Assembly: GCA_900770075.1 (NCBI GenBank)
Contig: CAAGIZ010000054.1
Location: forward strand, 1 to 22,617
Reading direction: 5' to 3'
Length of the DNA: 22,617 bases
Source of the DNA: Spirochaetia bacterium
Lineage (GTDB): Bacteria > Spirochaetota > Spirochaetia > Treponematales > Treponemataceae
Part shown: piece by piece, positions 6,454 through 14,755 of the stretch
Numbering within the stretch: the first letter of the stretch is position 1
Layout of the letters: each line of letters starts with the position of its first letter
Notes under the pieces: model-generated
Seen by the model: the letters and a program-made list of their open reading frames with translations, nothing else
Told to the model about the DNA's origin: nothing
Database searches by the model: none
Position numbers and translations under genes: made by a program

Positions 6454-9400
6454 TCAGGCAGTAACCTTCTTAAAGGCAGTCATCACAGCTTCAGAACGGC
6501 TTTCCCCCGCTTCTTCGGCAAGCCGGATTTCCGTCATCATCCTCAGATAATCGTTCGGAATAATCTTCTTGAACCTTGGAATAAAGTTTTCCCAGTCCCC
6601 AAGAATTTCCTTCGCCTTTTCAGAACCAGTTTCTTCCAGGTGCTGCTCGATTAAAGCCCTCAGGTTTTCGCAGTCGCTCATTTCCCGCAGAACCGTAGTT
6701 TCGTCGTCCAGGTCGTACATGGTCACCATCTCTTTGTTCAGCCGCTTGTAAAGGTCGTGGTTTTCGTCAAGGATATAAGCCACACCTCCGGACATACCGG
6801 CACAGAGGTTTTTTCCGGTTTTACCTAAGATTACAGCAGTTCCCCCAGTCATGTATTCAAGACCATGGTCTCCGCAGCCTTCGGCCACAACCACCGCCCC
6901 GGAATTGCGCACGCAGAACCTTTCACCGGCAACACCGTTCACAAAACCCCGTCCGCTGGTAGCACCAAAGAAGGCAACGTTTCCTACGATTATGTTTTCG
7001 TCAGCCCTGCCTTCAAAATCCTCAGAAGGCTGTACAACGATTTTACCGCCACTCAGACCCTTGCCCACAGCATCGTTGGCATCACCGCAAAGCCTCAAAG
7101 TAAGCCCCTTAGGAATAAAAGCCCCGAAAGACTGTCCAGCACCGCCGGTAAAGTGCACCACATACCTGTCTTCAGGGAGGGTGTTTCCGTATTTTTCCTG
7201 AATTACCGAGCCAAGAATGGTTCCGGCCGTACGGTCAGTACACTGAAGGTCATATTTAAGGGTCGTAAGCCGGGAATTGTCCATTACAGGCAGGAGCCTC
7301 AAAGCGTCAATACTAAACTCAAGGGTTTCCTTTTCGTCCTTCAGTTTTCCGTTTTCAAAGTGAGTTTTCCAGGTGTCGTCCGTAGGAGCAAGAATTCTGC
7401 TTACGTCCAGAAGGTTTGCCCTGCTAAAGCCCTGTTTTTTCTTCAGTTTAAGAAGGTCAGTACGTCCCACAAGTTCCACAACCGACCTTACCCCCAGTTT
7501 AGCCATTATCTCCCGCATTTCCTGAGCAACATAGCGCATAAAATTTTCAACGTATTCAGGCTTCCCGGGGAAAGCAGAGCGCAGTTTTTCGTTCTGAGTG
7601 GCAACACCAAAAGGACAGGTGTCCAGATTGCACACCCTGAGCATCTTGCAGCCCATAACGATAAGCGGTGCCGTAGCAAAACCGAATTCTTCCGCACCAA
7701 GGATAGCCGCAATGGCAACGTCCCGGCCGTCCATAAGTTTTCCGTCAGTTTCCAGCCGCACAAGTCCCCGCAGATTGTTCTGGATAAGGGTCTGGTGGGT
7801 TTCTGCCAGTCCCATCTCCCAAGGCAGCCCCGCATGATGGATGGAACTTATAGGAGCCGCACCGGTTCCGCCGTCATGACCGGAAATAAGAATAATCTGG
7901 GCACCGGCCTTTGCAACACCGGCAGCAATAGTTCCAACCCCAGCCTCGCTAACCAGCTTAACGGAAATATCAGCCCGGCGGTTGGCATTTTTCAAGTCGT
8001 AAATCAACTGAGCCAAATCTTCAATGGAATAAATATCGTGATGAGGCGGCGGCGAAATAAGGGAAACTCCCGGAGTAGCATACCGGGTATCTGCAATCCA
8101 CGGATAAACCTTTTTACCCGGCAGGTGTCCGCCTTCCCCAGGTTTTGCTCCCTGAGCGCACTTAATCTGAATTTCCTTTGCCGAAAGCAGGTATTCCTCC
8201 GTAACACCAAAACGTCCAGAAGCCACCTGTTTTATGGCCGATGAATACTCAGTTCCAAAACGGTCAGCCTTCTCTCCCCCTTCTCCAGAGTTGGACTTTC
8301 CGTGCAGACGGTTCATAGCCGCAGCCAGACATTTGTGGGCTTCTTCGGAAATGGAACCGTAGCTCATAGCTCCAGTCTTAAATCTTTTTACGATTTCTTC
8401 AACACTTTCAACTTCGCTTATGTCTATAGGCGAGGCGTTTTCAAAGTCAAACTGAACCAAAGCACGCAGGGTGTGAGGGTGAGCACTGTCGTCCACCATT
8501 TCAGAATATTTTTTAAATTCTTCATAATCCCCGTTCTGGCAGGATTCCTGCAAGAGTTTTATGAGCTGAGGAGTAATCAGGTGGTCTTCGCAGTTTTCAC
8601 CCACCTTGTACTTGTGGGCACCCAGCATATCCAGCTTCATAAGCCTGTTGTTCACAGTCAGCTGGTCTTCCAGCTTAACCTCAAAGGCAGCAGAATGGCG
8701 GAAATTTATATCCTCTTCAATCTCTTTCAGCCCGATTCCGCCAATACGGCTTACAGTGTTTGTAAAATATTTTTCCGTAAGCTCTTTGGAAATGCCCACT
8801 GCTTCAAAAATCTGAGCCGACTGGTAAGACTGCAGGGTTGAAATTCCCATCTTTGCGGCAATTTTTACAATTCCGTTCATTATGGCCTTGTTGTAGTCCT
8901 CGATGGCAGTGTGGTAATCCTTGTCCAAAAGTTTTTTATCAATCAGCTCAGAGATGCACTCGTGGGCAAGATAAGGATTAACCGCCCTGGCACCGTACCC
9001 AAGACACATGGCCGCCTGATGCACATCCCGTATTTCCCCAGATTCCAAAATTACAGAACAGAGAGTCCTTCTCTTTCTGCGGATTAAATGCTGCTCCACC
9101 GCACTAACCGCCAGCAGGGCAGGAATAGCCGCATGTTCACAGTCCACACCCCGGTCACTTAAAATCACAATGTTAAAGCCTTCATCGTAAACCTTATCCA
9201 CCTGGGCACAGAGATTTTCCACAGCAGTTTCCAGATTCTTGCCGTCAGCCGCCTGCCCTTCCCCGGATTTCGGAAAATCGTACAGCATGCTCACCTTAAC
9301 CGCCCTAAGGCCTTTCTGGTTCAGTGCGCTGATTTTTAAAAGATCAACCCCCGTCAAAATCGGATTGTTAATCTCAAGAACATGGCAGTTTTTTCCAGCC

Positions 9401-10986
9401 GGGTGCAGGATGTCTCCGTCAGACCCCACATAAACCGTCGTATCGGTCACGATTTTTTCCCGGAGGGAGTCAATCGGCGGATTAGTAACCTGAGCAAAAA
9501 GCTGCTTAAAATAGTTAAAAAGGGGAGGATGCTTTTCCGACATCACCGCAAGAGGAATATCCACACCCATAGCCCCGGTAGGTTCAACACCGTTTTTAGC
9601 CATCGGAAGAATCATTTCGTTCACGTCTTCAAGACACCAGCCGAAAGCCTTGTAAAGCCTGTCCCTCTCTTCCTGAGAACTTACAGGAATTTTCTTGTTT
9701 GGAATTTTAAGGGAACCCAACGGCATAAGGTTCTGGCTGAGCCACTCACCGTAAGGAAACTTCGACGCATACAAATCTTTAATTTCATCGTTGGAGATAA
9801 GCCTCTGGTTTTTCATGTCCACCAGAAGAATTTTTCCCGGTTCAAGACGGCTTTTAGTGACGATGCTGCTTTCAGGAATGTTCAGAACCCCCACTTCCGA
9901 AGAAAGAATCAGCATATTGTCTTTGGTAATGTAATAGCGGCTTGGACGCAGGCCGTTGCGGTCAAGGGTAGCCCCGAAAATCTCCCCGTCGCTAAAGAGA
10001 ATGGCAGCAGGCCCGTCCCAGGGTTCCATCATGGTAGCCCAGTAGTGGTAAAAATCCTTCCTCTCCTGACTCAGGGAATTGTCGTGCTTCCATGCCTGCG
10101 GAATGCACATCAAAACCGCCTGAGGAAATTCCATGCCGTTCATCACATAATACTCAAGGGTGTTGTCCAGCATGGCAGAGTCAGAACCAGTCAGGTCAAT
10201 TTCACCATTTCGGGCAAGCATACGGTCAGCATTACCCCGGATAGTGTTGATTTCGCCGTTATGGGCAATAAAGCGGTTAGGATGAGCACGCTGCCAGCTT
10301 GGATTTGTGTTGGTGGAAAACCTGGAATGGACGATGCCCACCGCCGAAACATATCCGTCAGAAAGCAAATCCCGGTAAAAAGTCCGCAGCTGCTGAACCA
10401 GAAACATCCCCTTGTAAACGATAGTCCTGCTGGAAAGAGAACAGATGTAAGTCTTAGCCGGAACAGAATCATTTTTCTCAAAGGAACGCCTCAAACCGTA
10501 CAAAAGCCGGTCAAAAGCCAGCCCCTTTTCGCAGTCAGAAGGTTTTTCCACAAACCCCTGAATAATAGTCGGCATGCACTCAAGGGCCTTTTCCCCAAGA
10601 ACGTCGCTCAAAACAGGAACCCGCCGCCAGCCCAGAAATTTCAGCCCCGCCAGAGAACACTCAGACTCAAACCGTGCCTGTTCCGCCTCAACAAGAGACT
10701 CCTCCTGAGGAAAGAAAAACTGACCGATTCCATATTCACCTTCTTCCCCAAGAAAAATTCCCGCATCCCCGGCCGCAGTTTTAAAAAACTCATGACAAAT
10801 CTGGAGCAGGATTCCCACACCATCCCCCGTCTTTCCTGAAGCATCCTTGCCTGCCCTGTGCTCAAGTTTTTCAACGATAGAAAGAGCCCTGTCCACAACT
10901 TTCCGGCTCTTTATTCCATCAATGCTCACAACAGCACCAATTCCGCAGTTATCATGTTCAAAAGACGGTTCATAAAGTGTATTCAT
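6454..10986 (-). CDS. gltB: Glutamate synthase, large (alpha) subunit
   Basis: Transfers the amide of glutamine to 2-oxoglutarate, giving two glutamates. 1510 residues from ATG 10986, chosen because GGAG lies about 9 nt upstream and the conserved N-terminus follows; the frame is open upstream only through the GC-rich repeat. Cys14 (EHDNCGIGAVV) is the Ntn glutaminase nucleophile after a short propeptide. The FMN/synthase domain includes NSGEGGEK, KPGEGGHLPG and SGHDGGTGAAP. The 3Fe-4S ligands are GCKMLRVCNLDTCP, near residues 1110-1125. The C-terminal beta-helix has the usual Gly-rich repeats (GGTAVILGKTGKN). Length and architecture are full. No gltD is in the window, so electrons come from a distant GltD or from ferredoxin; sequence reading alone does not decide. 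Confidence 0.96.
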   Translation of the reverse strand: MNTLYEPSFEHDNCGIGAVVSIDGIKSRKVVDRALSIVEKLEHRAGKDASGKTGDGVGILLQICHEFFKTAAGDAGIFLGEEGEYGIGQFFFPQEESLVEAEQARFESECSLAGLKFLGWRRVPVLSDVLGEKALECMPTIIQGFVEKPSDCEKGLAFDRLLYGLRRSFEKNDSVPAKTYICSLSSRTIVYKGMFLVQQLRTFYRDLLSDGYVSAVGIVHSRFSTNTNPSWQRAHPNRFIAHNGEINTIRGNADRMLARNGEIDLTGSDSAMLDNTLEYYVMNGMEFPQAVLMCIPQAWKHDNSLSQERKDFYHYWATMMEPWDGPAAILFSDGEIFGATLDRNGLRPSRYYITKDNMLILSSEVGVLNIPESSIVTKSRLEPGKILLVDMKNQRLISNDEIKDLYASKFPYGEWLSQNLMPLGSLKIPNKKIPVSSQEERDRLYKAFGWCLEDVNEMILPMAKNGVEPTGAMGVDIPLAVMSEKHPPLFNYFKQLFAQVTNPPIDSLREKIVTDTTVYVGSDGDILHPAGKNCHVLEINNPILTGVDLLKISALNQKGLRAVKVSMLYDFPKSGEGQAADGKNLETAVENLCAQVDKVYDEGFNIVILSDRGVDCEHAAIPALLAVSAVEQHLIRRKRRTLCSVILESGEIRDVHQAAMCLGYGARAVNPYLAHECISELIDKKLLDKDYHTAIEDYNKAIMNGIVKIAAKMGISTLQSYQSAQIFEAVGISKELTEKYFTNTVSRIGGIGLKEIEEDINFRHSAAFEVKLEDQLTVNNRLMKLDMLGAHKYKVGENCEDHLITPQLIKLLQESCQNGDYEEFKKYSEMVDDSAHPHTLRALVQFDFENASPIDISEVESVEEIVKRFKTGAMSYGSISEEAHKCLAAAMNRLHGKSNSGEGGEKADRFGTEYSSAIKQVASGRFGVTEEYLLSAKEIQIKCAQGAKPGEGGHLPGKKVYPWIADTRYATPGVSLISPPPHHDIYSIEDLAQLIYDLKNANRRADISVKLVSEAGVGTIAAGVAKAGAQIILISGHDGGTGAAPISSIHHAGLPWEMGLAETHQTLIQNNLRGLVRLETDGKLMDGRDVAIAAILGAEEFGFATAPLIVMGCKMLRVCNLDTCPFGVATQNEKLRSAFPGKPEYVENFMRYVAQEMREIMAKLGVRSVVELVGRTDLLKLKKKQGFSRANLLDVSRILAPTDDTWKTHFENGKLKDEKETLEFSIDALRLLPVMDNSRLTTLKYDLQCTDRTAGTILGSVIQEKYGNTLPEDRYVVHFTGGAGQSFGAFIPKGLTLRLCGDANDAVGKGLSGGKIVVQPSEDFEGRADENIIVGNVAFFGATSGRGFVNGVAGERFCVRNSGAVVVAEGCGDHGLEYMTGGTAVILGKTGKNLCAGMSGGVAYILDENHDLYKRLNKEMVTMYDLDDETTVLREMSDCENLRALIEQHLEETGSEKAKEILGDWENFIPRFKKIIPNDYLRMMTEIRLAEEAGESRSEAVMTAFKKVTA

Positions 10987-11035
10987 TTTAAAATCTCCAA
11001 ATTCAAAAGTATCTGAGGTTCCCTTCAGTTCATTT

Positions 11036-11158
11036 TCAGGGCGGTCCGGCGCTCTGCGCCGTCGGGTGTTCCAGAGTTCCGCTTTCGCTCCATTGCCGGA
11101 CAAGGATCTAAAGCCCCTTGTCCGGCAACGGCTCCGCCGCTCTTCCACCCCCTACCGC
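11036..11158. repeat. GC-rich modular hairpin repeat, copy C (asnB-gltB gap)
   Basis: Close relative of copy B. The first hairpin is CGGCG-CTCTG-CGCCG; both stem sides differ from copy B in a paired fashion (A/T replaced by G/C). The main hairpin is a perfect 11-bp stem, GCCGGACAAGG ... CCTTGTCCGGC, restoring the pair that is a wobble in copy B. The flanks 'TTCCGCTTTCGCTCCATTGC' and 'CAACGGCTCCGCCGCTCTTC' match copy B with few changes. It fills the gap between the asnB stop and the gltB ribosome-binding site. Confidence 0.85.
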
Positions 11159-11163
11159 AAAAG

Positions 11164-12921
11164 CTAATAAGCTTTGTCGTGCACTCCGGCAATTGCCCGG
11201 CCTGAAGGCTCATCCATATTCTTCCAGGCAGCATCCCATTCCAGAGCCTTTGCCGTAGAACAGGCAACCCCTGCTTCATGAGGAACAACCTTTGCCGCGC
11301 TGTCACTTGGGAAAAGCCTGCTGTAAATTTCCCGGTAGTAGTACTCTTCCTTGGTCTTAGGCGTATTAACCGGAAAGCGGTTTTCCCGCCGGGCAAATTC
11401 CGCATCGCTGACCTTTTCTTCAGTCATCTGCTTGAGGGTGTCAATCCAGCTGTAGCCCACCCCGTCCGAAAACTGTTCCTTCTGCCGCCAGCAAATTTCA
11501 GCCGGAAGCATATCTTCAAAAGCCTTGCGCAAAACCCACTTTTCCATGCGCTGTTTTCCGTCCAAAAGGCGGATATTCATCTTGTCAGAAGGGTTCAGAT
11601 TCATAGCAATATCGATAAATTCCTTATCCAGAAACGGAACCCGGCCTTCAACACCCCAGGCCATAAGAGACTTGTTTGCCCTGAGACAGTCGTAAAGGTG
11701 CAGTTTGCTCATCTTGCGCACCAGTTCCTCGTGGAATTCCCTTGCATCCGGTGCCTTGTGGAAATAAAGGTAACCGCCAAAAAGCTCGTCGCTTCCCTCG
11801 CCGCTTAAAACCATCTTTATTCCCATGGCTTTTATGGCTCTGGCAAGCAGATACATAGGTGTAGAAGCCCGCACAGTGGTAATGTCGTAGGTTTCAATGT
11901 GGTAGATTACGTCTTCCAAAGCATCCAGTGCTTCTTGAATCGTAAAATGGATTTCGTGGTGAACGGTTCCTATGTAGTCGGCAGCCTTTTTTGCCGCAAT
12001 CAGGTCAGGAGAACCTTCCAGCCCTATGGCAAAAGAATGGAGCTGCGGCCACCAGGCTTCTTCCCTGGAGTCTGTTTCAACCCTTTTTTTTGCGTATTTT
12101 CTGGTAATTGCAGCGATAATCGAAGAATCCAAGCCTCCAGAAAGCAAAACTCCGTAAGGAACGTCCGACATAAGCTGCTGCTTTACGGCGGCTTCAAGAC
12201 CGTTGCGTATGTTTTCAATAACTGACGGATTTATAACTTCACCCTTTTCGTTAGTTGCCTTAGGGTTGTCCTTTACGTTTTCAAAACTTTCCCAGCTGCG
12301 CTTATACCAGCGTTTAACTTCCTTATCGGCAGAATAAAAGTAACAGCCGTTAGGGAACTCTTCTATGGTCTGGCACTGACCTTCCAAAGACTTCAGTTCC
12401 GAAGCCACATAGTACCGTCCCTGCTTGTCCCAGCCCTGATAAAGGGGAATTACGCCTATTTCGTCTCTGGAAACAAGGTAAAGGTCTCTTTCGGAGTCGT
12501 AGAGGGCAAAGGCAAAAATCCCGGAAAGCCTTTCTATCATGGCAGCAAAATCTCTGTCCCCGGCAGCGCACTCCTTGTACAGGGGGATTATAACCTCGCA
12601 GTCAGACATTGTTTTAAAATTATACTTTCCCCGGAATTCTTCCCGAATTTTCTGGTGATTGTAAATTTCTCCGTTTACGGCAAGGATGATTTTTCCGTCA
12701 TCGCTTACCAGAGGCTGCTTGCCCGAAAAAGGGTCTACAATGGCAAGACGCTCATGGCTCAAAATGGCATTGTCACCGGTATAAACCCCAGTCCAGTCCG
12801 GTCCCCGGTGTCGAATTTTTCTCGACATATCAAGAACCTGTTTTCTAAGCTGTTCTTTAAGTCCCTCGTCAATAGGCTGAGAGCCTGAATTCAAATCAAA
12901 AGCACCTACAAATCCACACAT
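11164..12921 (-). CDS. asnB: Asparagine synthetase (glutamine-hydrolysing), AsnB type
   Basis: Makes asparagine from aspartate, ATP and glutamine. 585 residues from ATG 12921, required because Cys2 (MCGFVGAF) must become the N-terminal nucleophile; GAGG lies just upstream, and the 18 residues of open frame before it are leader DNA. Glutaminase residues: R58 in SHERLAIVD, N83-G-E85. The synthetase domain has the ATP PP-loop SGGLDSS at 261-267 and GEGSDELFGGY further on. VEGRVPFLDKEFI is also typical of the family. It is slightly longer than E. coli AsnB (554). It lies between thrC and gltB on the same strand. Its leader contains a candidate promoter followed by a terminator-like hairpin and a second small hairpin. 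Confidence 0.96.
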   Translation of the reverse strand: MCGFVGAFDLNSGSQPIDEGLKEQLRKQVLDMSRKIRHRGPDWTGVYTGDNAILSHERLAIVDPFSGKQPLVSDDGKIILAVNGEIYNHQKIREEFRGKYNFKTMSDCEVIIPLYKECAAGDRDFAAMIERLSGIFAFALYDSERDLYLVSRDEIGVIPLYQGWDKQGRYYVASELKSLEGQCQTIEEFPNGCYFYSADKEVKRWYKRSWESFENVKDNPKATNEKGEVINPSVIENIRNGLEAAVKQQLMSDVPYGVLLSGGLDSSIIAAITRKYAKKRVETDSREEAWWPQLHSFAIGLEGSPDLIAAKKAADYIGTVHHEIHFTIQEALDALEDVIYHIETYDITTVRASTPMYLLARAIKAMGIKMVLSGEGSDELFGGYLYFHKAPDAREFHEELVRKMSKLHLYDCLRANKSLMAWGVEGRVPFLDKEFIDIAMNLNPSDKMNIRLLDGKQRMEKWVLRKAFEDMLPAEICWRQKEQFSDGVGYSWIDTLKQMTEEKVSDAEFARRENRFPVNTPKTKEEYYYREIYSRLFPSDSAAKVVPHEAGVACSTAKALEWDAAWKNMDEPSGRAIAGVHDKAY

Positions 12922-12938
12922 ATTTACCTCTGCAAAAA

Positions 12939-12973
12939 GGGCACCTCGAAAAACTGAAGTTTTTAGAGATCCC
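12939..12973. repeat. AT-rich hairpin repeat (family 2) in the asnB leader
   Basis: GGG-CACCTC, then AAAAACT-GA-AGTTTTT (12949-12964), then GAGATCCC. Outer CTC/GAG and GGG/CCC can also pair around a mismatch. On the minus strand it begins GGGATCTCTAAAAA, a start nearly shared with an element at 14753 (GGAATCTCTAAAAA). It lies just upstream of the asnB ribosome-binding site. Confidence 0.5.
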
Positions 12974-12995
12974 AAAAAAACATCCGGTTTAAAAC

Positions 12996-13047
12996 AAAAA
13001 AAGCCGCAGACAGTTTTCTAAAAAAATTAGAAAATTACCTGCGGCTT
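12996..13047 (-). terminator. Terminator-like hairpin between thrC and asnB, possible attenuator
   Basis: A 9-bp stem AAGCCGCAG/CTGCGGCTT (13047-13039 with 13009-13001 on the minus strand), an inner stem TTTTCTAA/TTAGAAAA, and a T-tract reading into asnB (13000-12996). A good intrinsic terminator for thrC. Because a candidate promoter lies upstream of it, it could also attenuate asnB. Confidence 0.75.
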
Positions 13048-13067
13048 CTTTGCCTTATAGATACTTT

Positions 13068-13096
13068 ATATTACAAAATTGAATATTTTTTGGCAA
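13068..13096 (-). promoter_or_regulatory. Candidate asnB promoter upstream of the terminator hairpin
   Basis: On the minus strand, TTGCCA (13096-13091), a 17-nt spacer and TAATAT (13073-13068). A transcript would start near 13060, run through the hairpin at 13047-12996, and reach asnB at 12921. Consensus match is moderate. Confidence 0.4.
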
Positions 13097-13120
13097 GTGC
13101 ACAATTTTCTTATGTTTTTT

Positions 13121-14437
13121 TTAAGGCAAAAGCCCGGAATTTTCCATAAGCAAAACCACTTCCCCGGCGGTTTTTAGAGCCCTGCCAGAAAGTTTTACTT
13201 CCGCAAGAGCGCGTTCAACGTTCTGCGGCATCTGAGGAGCAATGCCTGTGGTGTGGCGCACATACTCGCTGCTGAGAGAAGGGTCGTCCCGCTCAATGAG
13301 CACCACAGCCGCCGCATCCTCTTCCAGAAAATCCCATCTTTTTTTTATGGCAGCATAGGCACCGGCAGTGTTCCTGTCGGCAAAGATTGAATGTTTCATA
13401 AAAAGTTCCCGGCAGGCCTCGTCTGCTTCAAAGTCGCTTACGTTTGCCGGATAGACAAAATTCTTGAGCATAAGGCTGTTGCGGCAAAAGATGTCTTCCA
13501 GCCGTTCAAGGTTGGAAGGACTGGCCGGGTCAGAAGGCAGCCTCTTTTCAAAAGGCACCATGTCGTCAGGCACGGAACACAGCCCGGCAGGATCCAGGGT
13601 AAGGCTGGTCGTAGAAGGACAGATAAAGGCGTTTACAGGAAGGCTCAGCCGCCAGCTGTAAAGCCCTGCAACCAGATTGCTGTAATTTCCGCAGGGCATT
13701 GCATAGCAGATGTCAGAATAAACCTCTTTTTTAAGCCGGGTAAATGCGTAAGGATAAAAAAACAGCTGTGGCATAAGCCGCCCTATGTTCGCCGTGTTTG
13801 CCACGGTAAGGCGGAATTTTTCCACAAGGTTTCTTTGGGCAAAAATCTCCCGCACGATTTTATGGCAGTCGGCTTCCGTACCGTCAATTTCCACAGGAAG
13901 GATATTTCCTCCGTTCCAGACAAAATCCTGTTCTTCAAGACCGCGCACCTTTCCCTTAGGGTAGACCAGCACCGCCTTTACGTATTTTTTGCCTCTCAAA
14001 AACCGGGCAAGGCTTGCCCCCAGTTCCCCGATGGTGGCATCCAAAAAGGTAGAAAAACCGCCCTTTAAGGCGTGAATGGTTTCCAGACAGTTTACAAGGA
14101 AGGAAATTCCAAAATCCTTGTGGCTTCCGGTAGGGGTTTTGTAGAGCCGCAGGGAATAAAACCTGTCGTCAATTTTTTTTACTTCCGGGGAAAAATCAAA
14201 GGCTTTTGAGGCAATGGTTTCGCAGATTATCGGAGAAAACTCGTCGTTGATGCAGGCAGAAGTAAGCGTTCCGGCAATGCTTGCAAAAGACGTATTTGCA
14301 TCCGCATATAAAATCCACCGCCTTAAATCCGCAGTGATTTTCGGAACGTAAAGACCTCCGTCGGAAGGCATGCAGTCCAAAACCGCTTTTTCAAAATCCG
14401 CCACATTTCCGGCATCTCTCGTACTGACAAATTTCAT
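13121..14437 (-). CDS. thrC: Threonine synthase
   Basis: PLP-dependent conversion of O-phosphohomoserine to threonine. 438 residues from ATG 14437, with GGAGG 5 nt upstream; the longer open frame to 14611 is only repeat DNA. The N-terminus MKFVSTRDAG ... MPSDGGLYVP is the conserved ThrC start. The Schiff-base lysine is K107 in TPTGSHKDFG. NTANIGRLMPQ and MPCGNYSNLVAG are the other signature blocks (phosphate and PLP binding). Length fits the E. coli-like class (about 430). It is the first gene of the amino-acid array. Between its stop and asnB lie a promoter candidate and a terminator hairpin, so it may be a separate transcript. Upstream lies copy D of the GC-rich repeat, in the opposite orientation to copies B and C. 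Confidence 0.93.
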   Translation of the reverse strand: MKFVSTRDAGNVADFEKAVLDCMPSDGGLYVPKITADLRRWILYADANTSFASIAGTLTSACINDEFSPIICETIASKAFDFSPEVKKIDDRFYSLRLYKTPTGSHKDFGISFLVNCLETIHALKGGFSTFLDATIGELGASLARFLRGKKYVKAVLVYPKGKVRGLEEQDFVWNGGNILPVEIDGTEADCHKIVREIFAQRNLVEKFRLTVANTANIGRLMPQLFFYPYAFTRLKKEVYSDICYAMPCGNYSNLVAGLYSWRLSLPVNAFICPSTTSLTLDPAGLCSVPDDMVPFEKRLPSDPASPSNLERLEDIFCRNSLMLKNFVYPANVSDFEADEACRELFMKHSIFADRNTAGAYAAIKKRWDFLEEDAAAVVLIERDDPSLSSEYVRHTTGIAPQMPQNVERALAEVKLSGRALKTAGEVVLLMENSGLLP

Positions 14438-14456
14438 TTTTCCTCCCGATTTTTTG

Positions 14457-14592
14457 CGCAGCAAACTCGGCGCACGACCTGCCACTGCGTGGCAGGGATT
14501 GGAGGGGCGGCGTAGCCGTTGCCGAAGGCAATGAAGGCGAAAGCCGGAACCCCGGAAAGCCCGGTTTTGGCCGGTGCCCGGCCAAAAGCCAC
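14457..14592. repeat. GC-rich modular hairpin repeat, copy D (inverted)
   Basis: Hairpins: CCTGCCA-CTGCG-TGGCAGG, TTGCC-GAA-GGCAA, TTGGCCG-GTGCC-CGGCCAA. Its reverse complement reads TTCCGGCTTTCGCCTTCATT, then a hairpin, then CAACGGCTACGCCGCCCCTC, as in copies B and C. It then reads a hairpin with loop CGCAG followed by CGTGCGCCGAGTTT, as in copy A. It ends 11 nt before the thrC ribosome-binding site. Confidence 0.8.
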
Positions 14593-14606
14593 CCAGAAAA
14601 AATCTA

Positions 14607-14649
14607 GGCATCTCCAGAAATTCGCTAAAGCGACTTTCTAGAGAGTGCC
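14607..14649. repeat. Long hairpin upstream of thrC (family 2, element 1)
   Basis: A 16-bp near-perfect stem (14611-14626 with 14629-14644, centre AA), flanked by GGCA and GTGCC that extend it around a bulge. The two stem mismatches are C/A and T/G type. On the minus strand it begins GGCACTCTCTAGAAAG, similar in plan to the asnB-leader element. Confidence 0.55.
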
Positions 14650-14650
14650 T

Positions 14651-14692
14651 GCGAGTTTTAAGCCGTTGTAATAGTACGACTTAAAACATCGC
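14651..14692. repeat. Second hairpin upstream of thrC
   Basis: Arms GTTTTAAGCCGT (14655-14666) and ACGACTTAAAAC (14676-14687), 12 positions with one mismatch that is G-U in minus-strand RNA. Outer GCGA/TCGC extends it around a one-base bulge. Loop of 9 nt. Confidence 0.55.
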
Positions 14693-14707
14693 CTTTTTAA
14701 AGTTCTC

Positions 14708-14753
14708 GTAAAAACGCAGTTTTTAACAAAAATTGCAATTTTTAGAGATTCCA
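14708..14753 (-). terminator. Tandem AT hairpins after the DUF3943 gene (family 2, element 3)
   Basis: A 16-nt perfect palindrome AAAAATTGCAATTTTT (14728-14743) followed on the minus strand by AAAAAC-TGC-GTTTTT (14724-14710). It begins 3 nt after the DUF3943 stop and ends each stem with T runs, so it may terminate that gene. GC content of the stems is low, so termination strength is uncertain. Confidence 0.45.
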
Positions 14754-14755
14754 AT

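Noticed and set aside
6865..8244. Long plus-strand open frame opposite gltB (459 codons), and another at 9382-10839 (485 codons)
   Set aside because: Both lie wholly antisense to strongly conserved gltB sequence and encode basic, low-complexity products with no recognisable domain; they are shadows of gltB codon bias.
10987..11148. 54-residue N-terminal extension of gltB
   Set aside because: The extension is encoded by GC-rich repeat copy C. The ATG at 10986 has a good ribosome-binding site and begins the conserved propeptide and Cys.
12922..12975. 18-residue extension of asnB
   Set aside because: AsnB needs Cys2 exposed as N-terminal nucleophile; the extension is leader hairpin DNA.
14438..14611. 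58-residue N-terminal extension of thrC
   Set aside because: It is encoded by repeat copy D. ATG 14437 follows GGAGG and starts the conserved ThrC N-terminus.
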